From UBA952 sp044361535 (GTDB taxonomy: Bacteria > Bacteroidota > Bacteroidia > Flavobacteriales_D > Crocinitomicaceae): a stretch of 64,000 bases of DNA. The stretch spans positions 1-64,000 of the forward strand of contig JBIKIQ010000016.1 of assembly GCA_044361535.1 (NCBI GenBank), in the 5' to 3' direction. Positions 19,546-28,126 of the stretch are shown here, one piece after another (position 1 is the stretch's first letter; each line of letters starts with the position of its first letter). A program made the translations under genes and the position numbers. The notes under the pieces were generated by a model, which searched no databases, had not been told where the DNA came from, and was given only the letters and a program-made list of their open reading frames with translations.

Positions 19546-19577
19546 GTTTCAATTAATTTAAAATGAATTTGCTAGAT

Positions 19578-19585
19578 TAAATTTG
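19578..19585 (+). promoter_or_regulatory. -7 box before the chimeric gene
   Basis: TAAATTTG matches TAnnTTTG and ends 7 bases before the ATG at 19593. It suggests that the DUF1905 half kept its own promoter. Confidence 0.4.
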
Positions 19586-19592
19586 TCAATTA

Positions 19593-20006
19593 ATGTACAT
19601 CAATATCACCTACAAATTCACTGCTCCCGTTTGGAAACATTCCGCCACCGGGGGATGGTATTTTGTATCCTTACCCATAGAATTTTCTGAGGAAATACGT
19701 CTAAATATGAAATGGCAAGAGGAAGGTTGGGGTTGGCCCATGCTCTTTTTGCGGCAAACACTAGATCTAATCAATAATTTGTTGGCGCATTTGGGCTACG
19801 AAATCTACCCTAAAAACTGGGTTCGTTTGCCCTTTTTGAAATATAAAACCGCCTCCACTCATCACAACTTGCACCATGAGAAATTCAATGGAAATTATGG
19901 TCTGTATTTCACCTTTTGGGATAAATGGATGAAAACTGAGTTTGAGGAGTATTCGGAGCGGTTTGATGATGTTTATATCAGAAATGACAGAAAAATGGAG
20001 TACTAG
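19593..20006 (+). CDS. in-frame chimera: DUF1905 N-terminus fused to sterol desaturase C-terminus (likely non-functional)
   Basis: The 137-residue frame joins two unrelated families. Residues 1-47 match the start of DUF1905 (YKFTAPVW, GGWYFVSLP, EEIR, QEEGWG) and stop where that domain normally continues with RLKV-like sequence. From about residue 48 the protein matches the end of a membrane sterol desaturase/fatty acid hydroxylase (LGYEIYP, STHHNLHHEKFNGNYGLYF, FWDKWMKTE). The desaturase part keeps one His box but lacks the membrane segments and other His boxes. The DNA at the join is a tandem GGTTGG repeat (19725-19736), as expected for a deletion through short homology. Neither activity is likely. 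An assembly chimera cannot be excluded. Confidence 0.75.
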   Translation: MYINITYKFTAPVWKHSATGGWYFVSLPIEFSEEIRLNMKWQEEGWGWPMLFLRQTLDLINNLLAHLGYEIYPKNWVRLPFLKYKTASTHHNLHHEKFNGNYGLYFTFWDKWMKTEFEEYSERFDDVYIRNDRKMEY

Positions 20007-20031
20007 TTTTTTGTCAACACCACTATTTCAA

Positions 20032-20583
20032 TCAATTTCTAAAAATCAATTTTCGAAAAACTACCGATATTATCAAACTATTCAAGGTAACGTAGATCAT
20101 CAAAGCCAATAGCGTTAGAGTCATGGTGAATTGCGCACTAAAAAACATCTCAGGACTTTTTTTCATTTCATTGAATAACTGTTCCTTTGAGTAATTTCTA
20201 AATTGAGCGTTTTCTGTTTTAATTTTCTTTACTTGAACAGAATCGCTTAAAACTTTTTCAATTTGAACATAAGTCTTTTTGAGTTGACGTTCGTTATAAC
20301 CAGTATCGATTTTACCGTAATACAAATAAATAAAAATACTGGTCAAAACAGCGTATGAAACACCTGAAACCATTGCGTTTTTGACATCAGTCATTACATT
20401 GCTTTCCCCTCCTTTTTTCTTTACCAAATATAAACCAAAAGCAACAGCAAAAGTGGCTAAAAACATATTTAGAAAAACGAACCCGTTAACCGAATCGGAA
20501 GACCAACCTGACCAAAAGAAAATCAACTTAGTACAAAACCAAAGTAAAGAAGCAAAAACGCCTATTAATAATCCAGTTTTCAT
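20032..20583 (-). CDS. DUF4199 family membrane protein
   Basis: A 183-residue protein with four hydrophobic segments: about 4-22, 34-53, 74-92 and 148-172. A polar loop of some 50 residues lies before the last (YNERQLKKTYVQ...SKEQLFNEM). This arrangement and the loop pattern match DUF4199, common in Bacteroidetes and of unknown function. It follows rho by one base, so it is very probably co-transcribed with it. Nothing links its function to termination. Confidence 0.75.
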   Translation of the reverse strand: MKTGLLIGVFASLLWFCTKLIFFWSGWSSDSVNGFVFLNMFLATFAVAFGLYLVKKKGGESNVMTDVKNAMVSGVSYAVLTSIFIYLYYGKIDTGYNERQLKKTYVQIEKVLSDSVQVKKIKTENAQFRNYSKEQLFNEMKKSPEMFFSAQFTMTLTLLALMIYVTLNSLIISVVFRKLIFRN

Positions 20584-20584
20584 T

Positions 20585-22210
20585 CTAGCTATTCATTGAA
20601 ACTAAAAATTCTTCATTGGATTGCGTATTCTCCATGTGCGATTTCATGAATTCCATAGCCTCAACCGGGTTCATATCCGCAATAAACTTACGAATCAACC
20701 AAACGCGTTGCAATACGTCTTTTCCAACCAGAAGATCTTCTCGACGGGTACCTGAAGCAGTAATATCAATGGCTGGATAAATTCTACGATTGGAAATTTT
20801 ACGATCCAACTGAAGTTCCATGTTACCGGTTCCTTTAAATTCTTCAAAAATAACCTCATCCATTTTAGATCCTGTTTCAGTCAATGCTGTTGCAAGAATG
20901 GATAATGAACCTCCGTTTTCTATTTTACGAGCTGAACCAAAGAAACGTTTTGGTTTGTGAAGTGCATTAGCATCTACCCCACCCGATAATACTTTACCAG
21001 ATGCCGGAGAAACTGTATTGTAAGCACGAGCTAAACGCGTTATGGAATCTAATAAGATACAAACATCATGACCACATTCGACCATTCGTTTTGCTTTTTC
21101 CAATACCATATTGGCTACTTTTACGTGACGCTCTGCCGGTTCATCGAATGTTGATGCAATTACCTCCGCACGAACACTACGAGCCATATCAGTTACCTCT
21201 TCAGGTCTTTCATCAATCAATAAAACGATCAAATAAGTTTCAGGGTGATTTGCTGCGATTGCATTAGCGACGTCCTTCAACAACATCGTTTTACCTGTTT
21301 TTGGTTGAGCTACAATCATTCCACGTTGGCCTTTACCAATTGGTGCAAACAAGTCCATCACACGTGTCGATAGCGTTTCTTGTTTGTGTCCCGTCAATTT
21401 AAATTTCTCATCCGGAAATAACGGAGTTAAATATTGGAAAGGTACACGATCACGAATATAGGAAGGATCACGGCCATTAATAGACTCAACTTTTACCAAA
21501 GGAAAATATTTCTCTCCTTCACGAGGAGGTCGTATTGTTCCTTTTACCGTATCTCCAGTTTTTAAACCAAATAATTTAATCTGATTTTGAGAAACATAAA
21601 CGTCATCCGGAGAAGGTAAATAATTATAGTCAGACGAACGTAAAAAGCCATATCCATCTTGAATTACTTCTAAAACTCCTTCAGCAGAAACAATTCCAAC
21701 TAAATCATATGCAGAATAGTCTTTTTCAACTGTTTTCTCCTCTTGATTTCGATGTTCTCCTTGATTATGTCTTCTCTCTTGATTTCGATGTTCTCCTTGA
21801 TTATGTCTTTGATGGTTCGGTTTCCTTTCACTAGGTTCTTGTTTATCCTTTTCATCAACTACTTTTTCAGATTCAGATGTTGCGACAATTTCAATTTTTA
21901 CCTCTTCAATTTTAGGTGTTGAAGTATCATTTGCTATTTCTTTTTCAGTGGAATCAAACAAAGAAACTGGTTGATCAGCGGTTTTTTCAGATTTCGCATC
22001 AGGTTTAGTGCGTTGACGAGGTTTCTTGGCACTTGTTTTTTCTTCAAGAGGTTGTTCTACCTTTTTTTCCTCTATTGGAGTTTCTTCACCAACAACAAGT
22101 AATTTTATAATTTCTTCTTTTTTTAATTGCCCTGCATTGGCAATTCCAAATGTTTCAGCAATAACGCGTAAGTCAGAAAGTTTTTTCTTTTCTAATTCTT
22201 TACTATCCAT
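20585..22210 (-). CDS. rho: transcription termination factor Rho
   Basis: A 541-residue ring helicase that ends transcription by binding C-rich nascent RNA and translocating with ATP. The Rho-N helical domain is at 3-40 (KKKLSDLRVIAETFGI). A hydrophilic, probably disordered insertion follows (about 41-160), typical of Bacteroidetes Rho, and includes two copies of a 12-residue repeat (HNQGEHRNQE..). The RNA-binding cold-shock-like domain is at about 168-245 (EGVLEVIQDGYGFLRS). The ATPase core has Walker A at 302-309 (GKT 306-308), Walker B in ILLDSITRL, and the SGGVDANALHKPKRFFG segment. Intact and full length. The 262-base divergent gap upstream could hold autoregulatory sequence, but I see no defined element. 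Confidence 0.97.
   Translation of the reverse strand: MDSKELEKKKLSDLRVIAETFGIANAGQLKKEEIIKLLVVGEETPIEEKKVEQPLEEKTSAKKPRQRTKPDAKSEKTADQPVSLFDSTEKEIANDTSTPKIEEVKIEIVATSESEKVVDEKDKQEPSERKPNHQRHNQGEHRNQERRHNQGEHRNQEEKTVEKDYSAYDLVGIVSAEGVLEVIQDGYGFLRSSDYNYLPSPDDVYVSQNQIKLFGLKTGDTVKGTIRPPREGEKYFPLVKVESINGRDPSYIRDRVPFQYLTPLFPDEKFKLTGHKQETLSTRVMDLFAPIGKGQRGMIVAQPKTGKTMLLKDVANAIAANHPETYLIVLLIDERPEEVTDMARSVRAEVIASTFDEPAERHVKVANMVLEKAKRMVECGHDVCILLDSITRLARAYNTVSPASGKVLSGGVDANALHKPKRFFGSARKIENGGSLSILATALTETGSKMDEVIFEEFKGTGNMELQLDRKISNRRIYPAIDITASGTRREDLLVGKDVLQRVWLIRKFIADMNPVEAMEFMKSHMENTQSNEEFLVSMNS
21740..21809 (-). repeat. 36-base tandem repeat inside rho
   Basis: Two copies of a 34-base identical unit start at 21740 and 21776 (period 36, in frame). 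They encode the repeated 12 residues in the disordered Rho insertion. Such repeats expand or contract easily. Confidence 0.85.
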
Positions 22211-22472
22211 AAATGTTGTTGATAATCAAAATGATAAATGAAATAAACGTGATTTTTTCAAAGACACCCAGAAAATTGTGTCTGAATTGATAATGCAATA
22301 TTACTAATTTTTTTAAAGTAATTAAGGTAAATGAAAAAAAATATCAACATTAACTCATACATCTAAACGTGGCAATGTCACTGAGATGTATTCAAATAAA
22401 AAACAAAAGAAGTTGTAAAATCTAACGGGAATTAAATTGAGCAATTTTAAAACTATTGATTAACTTCAAATT

Positions 22473-23573
22473 ATGGTTAGTTTGAAAAACATACAAACAG
22501 AAGTAGATGCAGGTTATTTATATGGCATACTAGCCAAAAATGAATCCGATCCAAATATAGCTGAAGTTTTTATCCAAATGAGTATCATTGAACAAGGACA
22601 TGCTGAAGCGTTTATGGCAAAAAATAATTTACCCCTTTCTCAATTACCAAACCCTTCGAGAAGAGCTAAAACCCTTAATTTTATTGGCAAAACTATTGGT
22701 TATGATTATATTTTGGGTGTTTTATTAGACACTGAAAAAAGCGTTTCAAACGCAGTAATTGGGGCTCGTAAAAAAACTAAAACAGATGCATCTATAAGCG
22801 ATACAGCTCATGTGGCTATTTTACGAAATATTCTAAATTCAAATTCAACTATTTCAGGTTCATCTTTGGCTCGTTTCGAAAAAAGACACCGTTCTGTAGG
22901 AGGAAATGCCTTGCGAGCAGGGGTTTTGGGAGGGAATGACGGTTTGGTATCCAATTTTAGTTTGATAATGGGAATTGCTGGAGCAACAAGCGGACAAGAC
23001 GAAGTATTATTAGCCGGACTAGCTGGATTACTTGCGGGAGCTTTGTCAATGGCACTAGGCGAATGGATTTCAGTGAAAAGTTCTCAGGAATTATATGAAA
23101 ACCAAATGCAACTAGAAATGGACGAGTTGGAAACGAATCCTGAAGGCGAAGAAAAAGAATTAGCTTTAATTTATATTTCGAAAGGAATAGAACGCGAAAT
23201 GGCAGAAAAAATGGCTAAGGATGTCATTGCCAATAAAGACCATGCCCATGAAATTTTAATAAAAGAAGAATTAGGAATCAATTCAGAGGAATTACAAGGT
23301 TCAGCAATGGAGGCTGCATTAACCTCATTTTTCTTATTTGCAATTGGTGCAATCATTCCGCTTTTCCCGTTTTTCTTCGTTGGCGGCTACAAGGCAATTA
23401 TTTTTAGTACCCTATTAAGTGCTTGCGGGCTTTTCGTAATCGGAGCAAGTATCACTTTGTTTACCGGAAAAAGTATTTGGTATTCAGGATTTCGACAAGT
23501 ATTATTTGGCTTAATTGCAGCGGCTATAACGTTTGGGATTGGTCATTTAATTGGAGTCAGCGTAGCAGGTTAG
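22473..23573 (+). CDS. ferritin-like plus VIT1/CCC1 family iron/manganese transporter (MbfA-like)
   Basis: A 366-residue protein. The N-terminal 135 residues are a ferritin-like (rubrerythrin-type) helical domain with metal-ligand candidates (EQGHAEAF near 35-45, DTEKSVSNAV). The C-terminal part (about 143-366) is a VIT1/CCC1 transporter: GNALRAGVLGGNDGLVSNFSL is its signature, followed by GALSMALGEWISVKSS and three closing membrane segments. Characterised members with this fusion (MbfA) export iron across the inner membrane; iron export is therefore the likely role, inferred by family. The ATG at 22473 fits. It is divergent from rho and the next gene follows after 21 bases. Confidence 0.85.
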   Translation: MVSLKNIQTEVDAGYLYGILAKNESDPNIAEVFIQMSIIEQGHAEAFMAKNNLPLSQLPNPSRRAKTLNFIGKTIGYDYILGVLLDTEKSVSNAVIGARKKTKTDASISDTAHVAILRNILNSNSTISGSSLARFEKRHRSVGGNALRAGVLGGNDGLVSNFSLIMGIAGATSGQDEVLLAGLAGLLAGALSMALGEWISVKSSQELYENQMQLEMDELETNPEGEEKELALIYISKGIEREMAEKMAKDVIANKDHAHEILIKEELGINSEELQGSAMEAALTSFFLFAIGAIIPLFPFFFVGGYKAIIFSTLLSACGLFVIGASITLFTGKSIWYSGFRQVLFGLIAAAITFGIGHLIGVSVAG

Positions 23574-23594
23574 TAAAATTTAAAAACAAAAAAT

Positions 23595-24062
23595 ATGAAT
23601 GAAGCACATGTACATTTAATTACAAATCATTTACCGATTATTATTCCTTTTATTGCCCTGGTGGTTCTACTCATCGGATTATTTTCCAAGTCAGATGCCG
23701 TGAAACGAACAGCATTCTTCTTATTTATTTTGGGAGCCATTGCCACGTATCCAGCGTTCGAATCAGGTGAAGAAGCTGAAGAAATCGTTGAACACTTAGC
23801 AGGTGTAAGCCACGACTTGATTCATGAACACGAAGAAAAAGCTGAACTTTTCATGGTTTTATCCTATCTTTTGGGGGCTCTATCCTTAGTAGGTCTTTGG
23901 GCGAATTGGAAAAAGAAGAAATTTTCAGATATTCTAACGTATTGTACAATTCTTCTCAGTGTTGTAGTATTATATGTTGCAAAAGAAACTGGAACAACCG
24001 GTGGTGAAATTCGTCACCAGGAAATTAGATCAACATTTAAGGTAAACAAGGAATCAAATTAA
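23595..24062 (+). CDS. DUF2231-like membrane protein
   Basis: A 155-residue protein with four hydrophobic segments (about 14-29, 37-50, 85-104, 113-127). Conserved-looking motifs are NHLPI (11-15), ESGEEAEEIVEHL with HEH nearby (51-80) and TGGEIRHQEI near the end. The His and Glu residues close to the membrane suggest metal or heme binding, but that is inference. This pattern fits the DUF2231-type proteins found near redox and metal genes. It follows the iron transporter by 21 bases, which suggests an operon. Confidence 0.65.
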   Translation: MNEAHVHLITNHLPIIIPFIALVVLLIGLFSKSDAVKRTAFFLFILGAIATYPAFESGEEAEEIVEHLAGVSHDLIHEHEEKAELFMVLSYLLGALSLVGLWANWKKKKFSDILTYCTILLSVVVLYVAKETGTTGGEIRHQEIRSTFKVNKESN

Positions 24063-24079
24063 GAAGAAAACGAGGAACA

Positions 24080-24877
24080 CTAACAATAAGATTTCCCGCC
24101 TTTCTTTCCGCATACGAAATAATCATTTAACTCGTCAATAAATTCTATTTCTTTATCTTTTAAATCGTTATTCCCAATTATTCTAAGTGATTTCAATTTG
24201 GGCAGCTTTTTTAAACTTTGAATTGAATCAATTACCCCGCAGTCCTCGATTATGAGTTCTTCTAACTCTGGAAAATTTAAAAGTTCATCGTAATTTTTAA
24301 ATCTCTTGCATGACTTCAAACGAATTTTTTGAAGTTTTTTATTTTCAAAAATCTCATTTAATGATACTAGCTTTGGCATATAATAAAGACCTAATTCCTT
24401 ATACCGATTGTTTTCAATAAAACTTAATGATTCAAAATGATTTGAAATTATCTCAAGTCGAGTTAAAAAATCAGGTAAAATTAAATTACAATCATTCTTT
24501 TTCCATTTAAACAAACTCAGTCTTTCCAATTGATTAGGAACATCGATATTAGTTATTTTTTTGTCAAACTCTAAGTACAGATATTGCAATTTATGTAACT
24601 TTTTGAAGCTAATTATAGACTTCCCATATGAATTGAGACCTAAAAATTCCAAGTTTATTAACTTTTCAATTACAGTGTTTTCAAATTTAGAAATATACTC
24701 AATACTTAATTGTTTGATAATGTCTTTAACCTCAATCAAAAAATCCAAATTATCAACGCCATTTTCAATCCGTAATGAAAAAATATTATTTTTAATCATT
24801 ATTTTTTTTAAATCAACTCCATCTATATTGTCATTAATACATATGGCCTGATAATTTTCATTATTGATGATTTTCAT
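24080..24877 (-). CDS. leucine-rich-repeat protein
   Basis: A 265-residue cytoplasmic protein made of irregular leucine-rich repeats (LINLEFLGLNSYG, LHKLQYLYLEFD, PELEELIIEDCG, LPKLKSLRIIGNND). There is no signal peptide, membrane segment or sorting domain. Composition is more AT- and Lys/Ile/Asn-rich than the neighbours. The end (DYFVCGKKGGKSYC) resembles LRR proteins found as immunity or recognition proteins in toxin loci, but no toxin gene is next to it. Function therefore unknown; an orphan, horizontally acquired gene is possible. Confidence 0.65.
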   Translation of the reverse strand: MKIINNENYQAICINDNIDGVDLKKIMIKNNIFSLRIENGVDNLDFLIEVKDIIKQLSIEYISKFENTVIEKLINLEFLGLNSYGKSIISFKKLHKLQYLYLEFDKKITNIDVPNQLERLSLFKWKKNDCNLILPDFLTRLEIISNHFESLSFIENNRYKELGLYYMPKLVSLNEIFENKKLQKIRLKSCKRFKNYDELLNFPELEELIIEDCGVIDSIQSLKKLPKLKSLRIIGNNDLKDKEIEFIDELNDYFVCGKKGGKSYC

Positions 24878-24931
24878 TATTCAAATCCAATTTTATTTGA
24901 CTTTTTCAGAATTTAAACAAGTCTTTATTAA

Positions 24932-25561
24932 TCAACATCCCCCACCAAGAGCTGCATAAATGTACTCTACTTTTCCGTTGTACTCCACACGCAATATTCC
25001 TTTTGATTCACTGGATTCAATGCCTCGATCTGTTGTTGCTCCAAAAAATTCGATCTTCAAAACTCCATTTTCCCATTTAAAATAATTTGGGTTGGTATCA
25101 ATAACTTTCATTGTTTGAAAACTGCCATTCACTTTTACTTTAAATTCAGAATCAGTCGATTGAGGATTGAAATTTTCTAAACCCAATAAACCACCCACAC
25201 TATAAATCCCCCAAAAGCAACCATCCGTTTGCTGTTCCCAAGACATGGGTTGTAAAATCGATGATTTAAACATATTCGATTCAACATACGATGCATATAC
25301 CCAACCAATTGCATCAATGTCCTCCTGTGATTCATCCTTATCAAAAGCATACAAATTTGAATAGCGAACTTTAATCCAACCTTCAGACCAATCATTGGCG
25401 TACAATAAATCTGTTTCATTTGGAATGGAGTAAATTACTTCACTGGAAGTTGTCGGTTCTGTTCGTAAATTCAATCCCGTTTCAGAAGTTTTTACAATAA
25501 TTTGGCTCTCAGCTCTCGATACGAAAATGAAAATTAAACTTAGGACAAGGAATGCTTTCAT
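24932..25561 (-). CDS. secreted SH3-domain protein
   Basis: A 209-residue exported protein. The signal peptide ends near ESQ (about 20). A bacterial SH3 domain follows (about 22-90: TGLNLRTEPTTSSEVIYSIP, WIKVRY, GWVYASYV). The remaining 110 residues form an uncharacterised beta-rich domain with CFWGIYSVGGLLGLE and a Gly-Gly-Cys end. Bacterial SH3 domains often bind peptidoglycan or peptides, so a cell-envelope role is likely. The gene is a single unit between unrelated genes. Confidence 0.75.
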   Translation of the reverse strand: MKAFLVLSLIFIFVSRAESQIIVKTSETGLNLRTEPTTSSEVIYSIPNETDLLYANDWSEGWIKVRYSNLYAFDKDESQEDIDAIGWVYASYVESNMFKSSILQPMSWEQQTDGCFWGIYSVGGLLGLENFNPQSTDSEFKVKVNGSFQTMKVIDTNPNYFKWENGVLKIEFFGATTDRGIESSESKGILRVEYNGKVEYIYAALGGGC

Positions 25562-25638
25562 AACTTTTTTTTCTAAAATTACTATTTTTCCCTTTTAAAC
25601 TCTTTCAGTTTGTAACTTTACCAGCGAAAAAATTGAAA

Positions 25639-26259
25639 ATGAACGAATTGGTTGATCATTATTTAGCCCAAGGTTGTGGCAGATGTAAATTGTATGAAAC
25701 TCCAGCATGTAAAGTTCATTCATGGCAAAAGGAGCTTGTATTACTGAGATCTATCTTGAATCAATGCGGATTGAATGAGGAAGTGAAATGGAGTCATCCG
25801 TGTTACACATTCAACGGAAAAAACATCATCATGCTTTATGCATTTAAAGAATATTGTGGGCTTACCTTTTTCAACGGTGCTTTGCTTCAGGATTCGGCCA
25901 ATTTATTAGTGCAACAAACAGAAAATGTGCAAGCAGGAAGACAATTACGCTTTACTGCAATCGATCAAATCTCAGAGCATGAAAACACCATTAAAGAATA
26001 TATATTTGAAGCCATTGAAGTGGAAAAAGCAGGATTGAAAGTTGCGCCTAAAAAAACATCTGATTTCCCTGTACCCGATGAGTTAACGGTTGAATTTGAA
26101 AAATCTCCGGAATTTAAAAAAGCTTTTGACGCACTCACTCCTGGTCGACAAAGAGCCTATTTATTGCATTTTGCACAAGCCAAACAAAGTGCGACAAGAA
26201 CAAGTAGAATTGCAAAGTACCGCCAAGCAATTATGATTGGAAGAGGAATGCATGATTGA
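25639..26259 (+). CDS. YdeI/DUF1801-like family protein
   Basis: A 206-residue soluble protein. I prefer ATG 25639 to the TTG two codons upstream. Residues about 30-110 form a DUF1801-like domain (EEVKWSHPCYTFNGKNIIMLYAFKEYCGLTFF), and the C-terminal part has the YdeI signature (LTPGRQRAYLLHFAQAKQSATRTSRIAKY). Proteins of this family are small cytoplasmic proteins linked to stress in some species; no activity is established. It is convergent with phoH, with 7 bases between the stops. Confidence 0.75.
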   Translation: MNELVDHYLAQGCGRCKLYETPACKVHSWQKELVLLRSILNQCGLNEEVKWSHPCYTFNGKNIIMLYAFKEYCGLTFFNGALLQDSANLLVQQTENVQAGRQLRFTAIDQISEHENTIKEYIFEAIEVEKAGLKVAPKKTSDFPVPDELTVEFEKSPEFKKAFDALTPGRQRAYLLHFAQAKQSATRTSRIAKYRQAIMIGRGMHD

Positions 26260-26266
26260 TTTTCTC

Positions 26267-27592
26267 TTACAACAACTGATTGGCCAAGTTTGCTAATTCA
26301 GATCGCTCGCCTTTTTCCAATTTTACATGACAAAATAAAGGTTGACCATTCAATTTATCAACAAGATATGCCAATCCGTTTGAATTTTCATCCAAATAGG
26401 GTGTGTCTATTTGTTGTACATCGCCAGTAAAGATAATCTTGGTATTCTCCCCTGCCCTAGTTATTATTGTTTTAACCTCATGAGGTGTTAAATTTTGTGC
26501 TTCATCGATGATGAAAATGATATTGGACAAACTTCTCCCACGAATAAAAGCAAGGGGTGTAATTAACATAGATCCTGATTCTTCCATTTCAACAATTTGT
26601 TTCAATTTCTTTTCATTCGGACCAAATTGAGACTTAATGAATTTCAAATTATCCCAAAGTGGTTCCATGTAAGGACCAATCTTATCATTTGCATCACCTG
26701 GCAAAAAACCTATATCCTTATTCGACAAAGGAACGATTGGTCTTGCCAAAATAATCTGGTTATAACTTTTCGCTTGTTCCAATGCAGATGCCAAAGCCAA
26801 TAAAGTTTTTCCCGTTCCTGCTACTCCTTGAAGTGCAACCAATTTTACATGCGGATTTAGCAAGGCATGAAATGCAAAAGCTTGTTCGGCATTTTTTGGT
26901 TTAATTCCATAGACATATTCTTTTTCAATACGTTCAACCTCATCATTCAAATGATTATAATAACACAAAGAAGAATTTTTTCCGTTTTTTAAAATATAAT
27001 AGGAATTGATTTTTTTCTTCTTTCCTAAAATTCCGTTTTCCGCTATTGCACTCTTTATAAATATTTCTCGAATTATGTCAGATTCAACCCCATCAATGGT
27101 TTGGGCACTGTCAGAGGTGATTTCTTTCAAGGTAACTTTACCGGTTTGATAATCTTCTGCAACTACACCAATTGCCTTAGCCTTAATGCGCAAGTTAACA
27201 TCCTTAGTAACAAGAACAACCTTTCGATTAGGTTCTTCTTGCTGCAAAACTAACGCTGAGTTTATGATTTTATGATCATTTTTTTGAGCAGCAAAAATGT
27301 GTTCAGCATCTATGTTTTTCGGGTTGTAATCCATTATGATTTTAAACTTCCCTTTTTTTGAACCCAAACTAATCCATTCCTGAAGAAGGTTTGTGTTTGA
27401 CAATTTGTCTATGAATCGAATTACCTCACGCGCTGAAAAATTCTTGGTATCATTCCCCAACTTAAACTTATCAAGTTCTTCCAAAACCGTTATCGGAATT
27501 GCAACGTAGTTATCATCAAAATTTGTGATAGATTCATGATCGTGCAATAATACAGATGTATCCAAAACAAAGATTTTCTTTTTTACAGACAT
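26267..27592 (-). CDS. PhoH-like ATPase with N-terminal PIN domain
   Basis: A 441-residue protein. The PIN nuclease domain (about 6-145) shows the acidic set: D11 in LDTSVLL, the Glu pair in VLEELDKFK, and D131 in VTKDVNLR. The PhoH P-loop ATPase (about 235-441) has Walker A GVAGTGKT (256-263) and Walker B IIFIIDEAQN, then TGDVQQID. This is the PhoH2/YlaK arrangement; characterised PhoH2 proteins are RNA helicase/nucleases. All key residues are present. The RNA target is unknown. It is a single gene. Confidence 0.9.
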   Translation of the reverse strand: MSVKKKIFVLDTSVLLHDHESITNFDDNYVAIPITVLEELDKFKLGNDTKNFSAREVIRFIDKLSNTNLLQEWISLGSKKGKFKIIMDYNPKNIDAEHIFAAQKNDHKIINSALVLQQEEPNRKVVLVTKDVNLRIKAKAIGVVAEDYQTGKVTLKEITSDSAQTIDGVESDIIREIFIKSAIAENGILGKKKKINSYYILKNGKNSSLCYYNHLNDEVERIEKEYVYGIKPKNAEQAFAFHALLNPHVKLVALQGVAGTGKTLLALASALEQAKSYNQIILARPIVPLSNKDIGFLPGDANDKIGPYMEPLWDNLKFIKSQFGPNEKKLKQIVEMEESGSMLITPLAFIRGRSLSNIIFIIDEAQNLTPHEVKTIITRAGENTKIIFTGDVQQIDTPYLDENSNGLAYLVDKLNGQPLFCHVKLEKGERSELANLANQLL

Positions 27593-27699
27593 AATGTAGT
27601 TTTAAGTACTAATTTACTGAATGTAATAGTCGAAATTTCAGTTGTTCATATTTTTTGAAAGTAATAATAACTTAATACAAAAGAAATACTTAAGTCATT

Positions 27700-28125
27700 T
27701 TAAACATCCTTACTTGAAACAATACGTTCAGTAATTTTCTCCAAAAATAGTTCCTCATTTTCAGGAGAAATAAGCAGTTCGTCGTATTTATTGTAATGTA
27801 CAATTATTCCTTTCCATGCCGTTGAAAACTTTATTCCCGCATAAATCCCTTTTTGTCTTTCGATTTTACGAATTGAGGAATATGAGATTTCCTTTGTAAA
27901 AACCAAACTTTTACAAAATAGATAATCCTCTTCTAATCGAAAGTAGGTTGTTTTATAAATTGAAATAAAAAAGGAAGCAAGCAAAATTAACACGATAGAA
28001 AACACCCAAATTACTGAGTAATCATTATCGTAGATTATCGAGAATATGCTAATTCCTAGGTATAAGAAAAAAACAAAAAGGAAAACAAAGAATAACGTAT
28101 AATCCTTCTTTGTTTTAAATAGCAT
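27700..28125 (-). CDS. bacterial PH-domain (YyaB-like) membrane protein
   Basis: A 141-residue protein with two N-terminal membrane segments (about 10-30 and 38-58). A short bacterial PH domain follows (TTYFRLEEDYLFCKSLVFTKEISYSSIRKIERQKGIYAG). This fits the DUF1200/YyaB-like family of unknown role. It lies one base after glyA, so it is the last gene of the epimerase-glyA operon, with no obvious functional link. Confidence 0.75.
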   Translation of the reverse strand: MLFKTKKDYTLFFVFLFVFFLYLGISIFSIIYDNDYSVIWVFSIVLILLASFFISIYKTTYFRLEEDYLFCKSLVFTKEISYSSIRKIERQKGIYAGIKFSTAWKGIIVHYNKYDELLISPENEELFLEKITERIVSSKDV

Positions 28126-28126
28126 T

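Noticed and set aside
21740..21809. Direct repeats that could suggest a CRISPR array
   Set aside because: Only two units, no spacers, in frame inside rho, and they encode the repeated residues of the Rho insertion.
22211..22472. Possible riboswitch or attenuator before rho
   Set aside because: No stable hairpin or conserved motif could be found by eye in this AT-rich gap.
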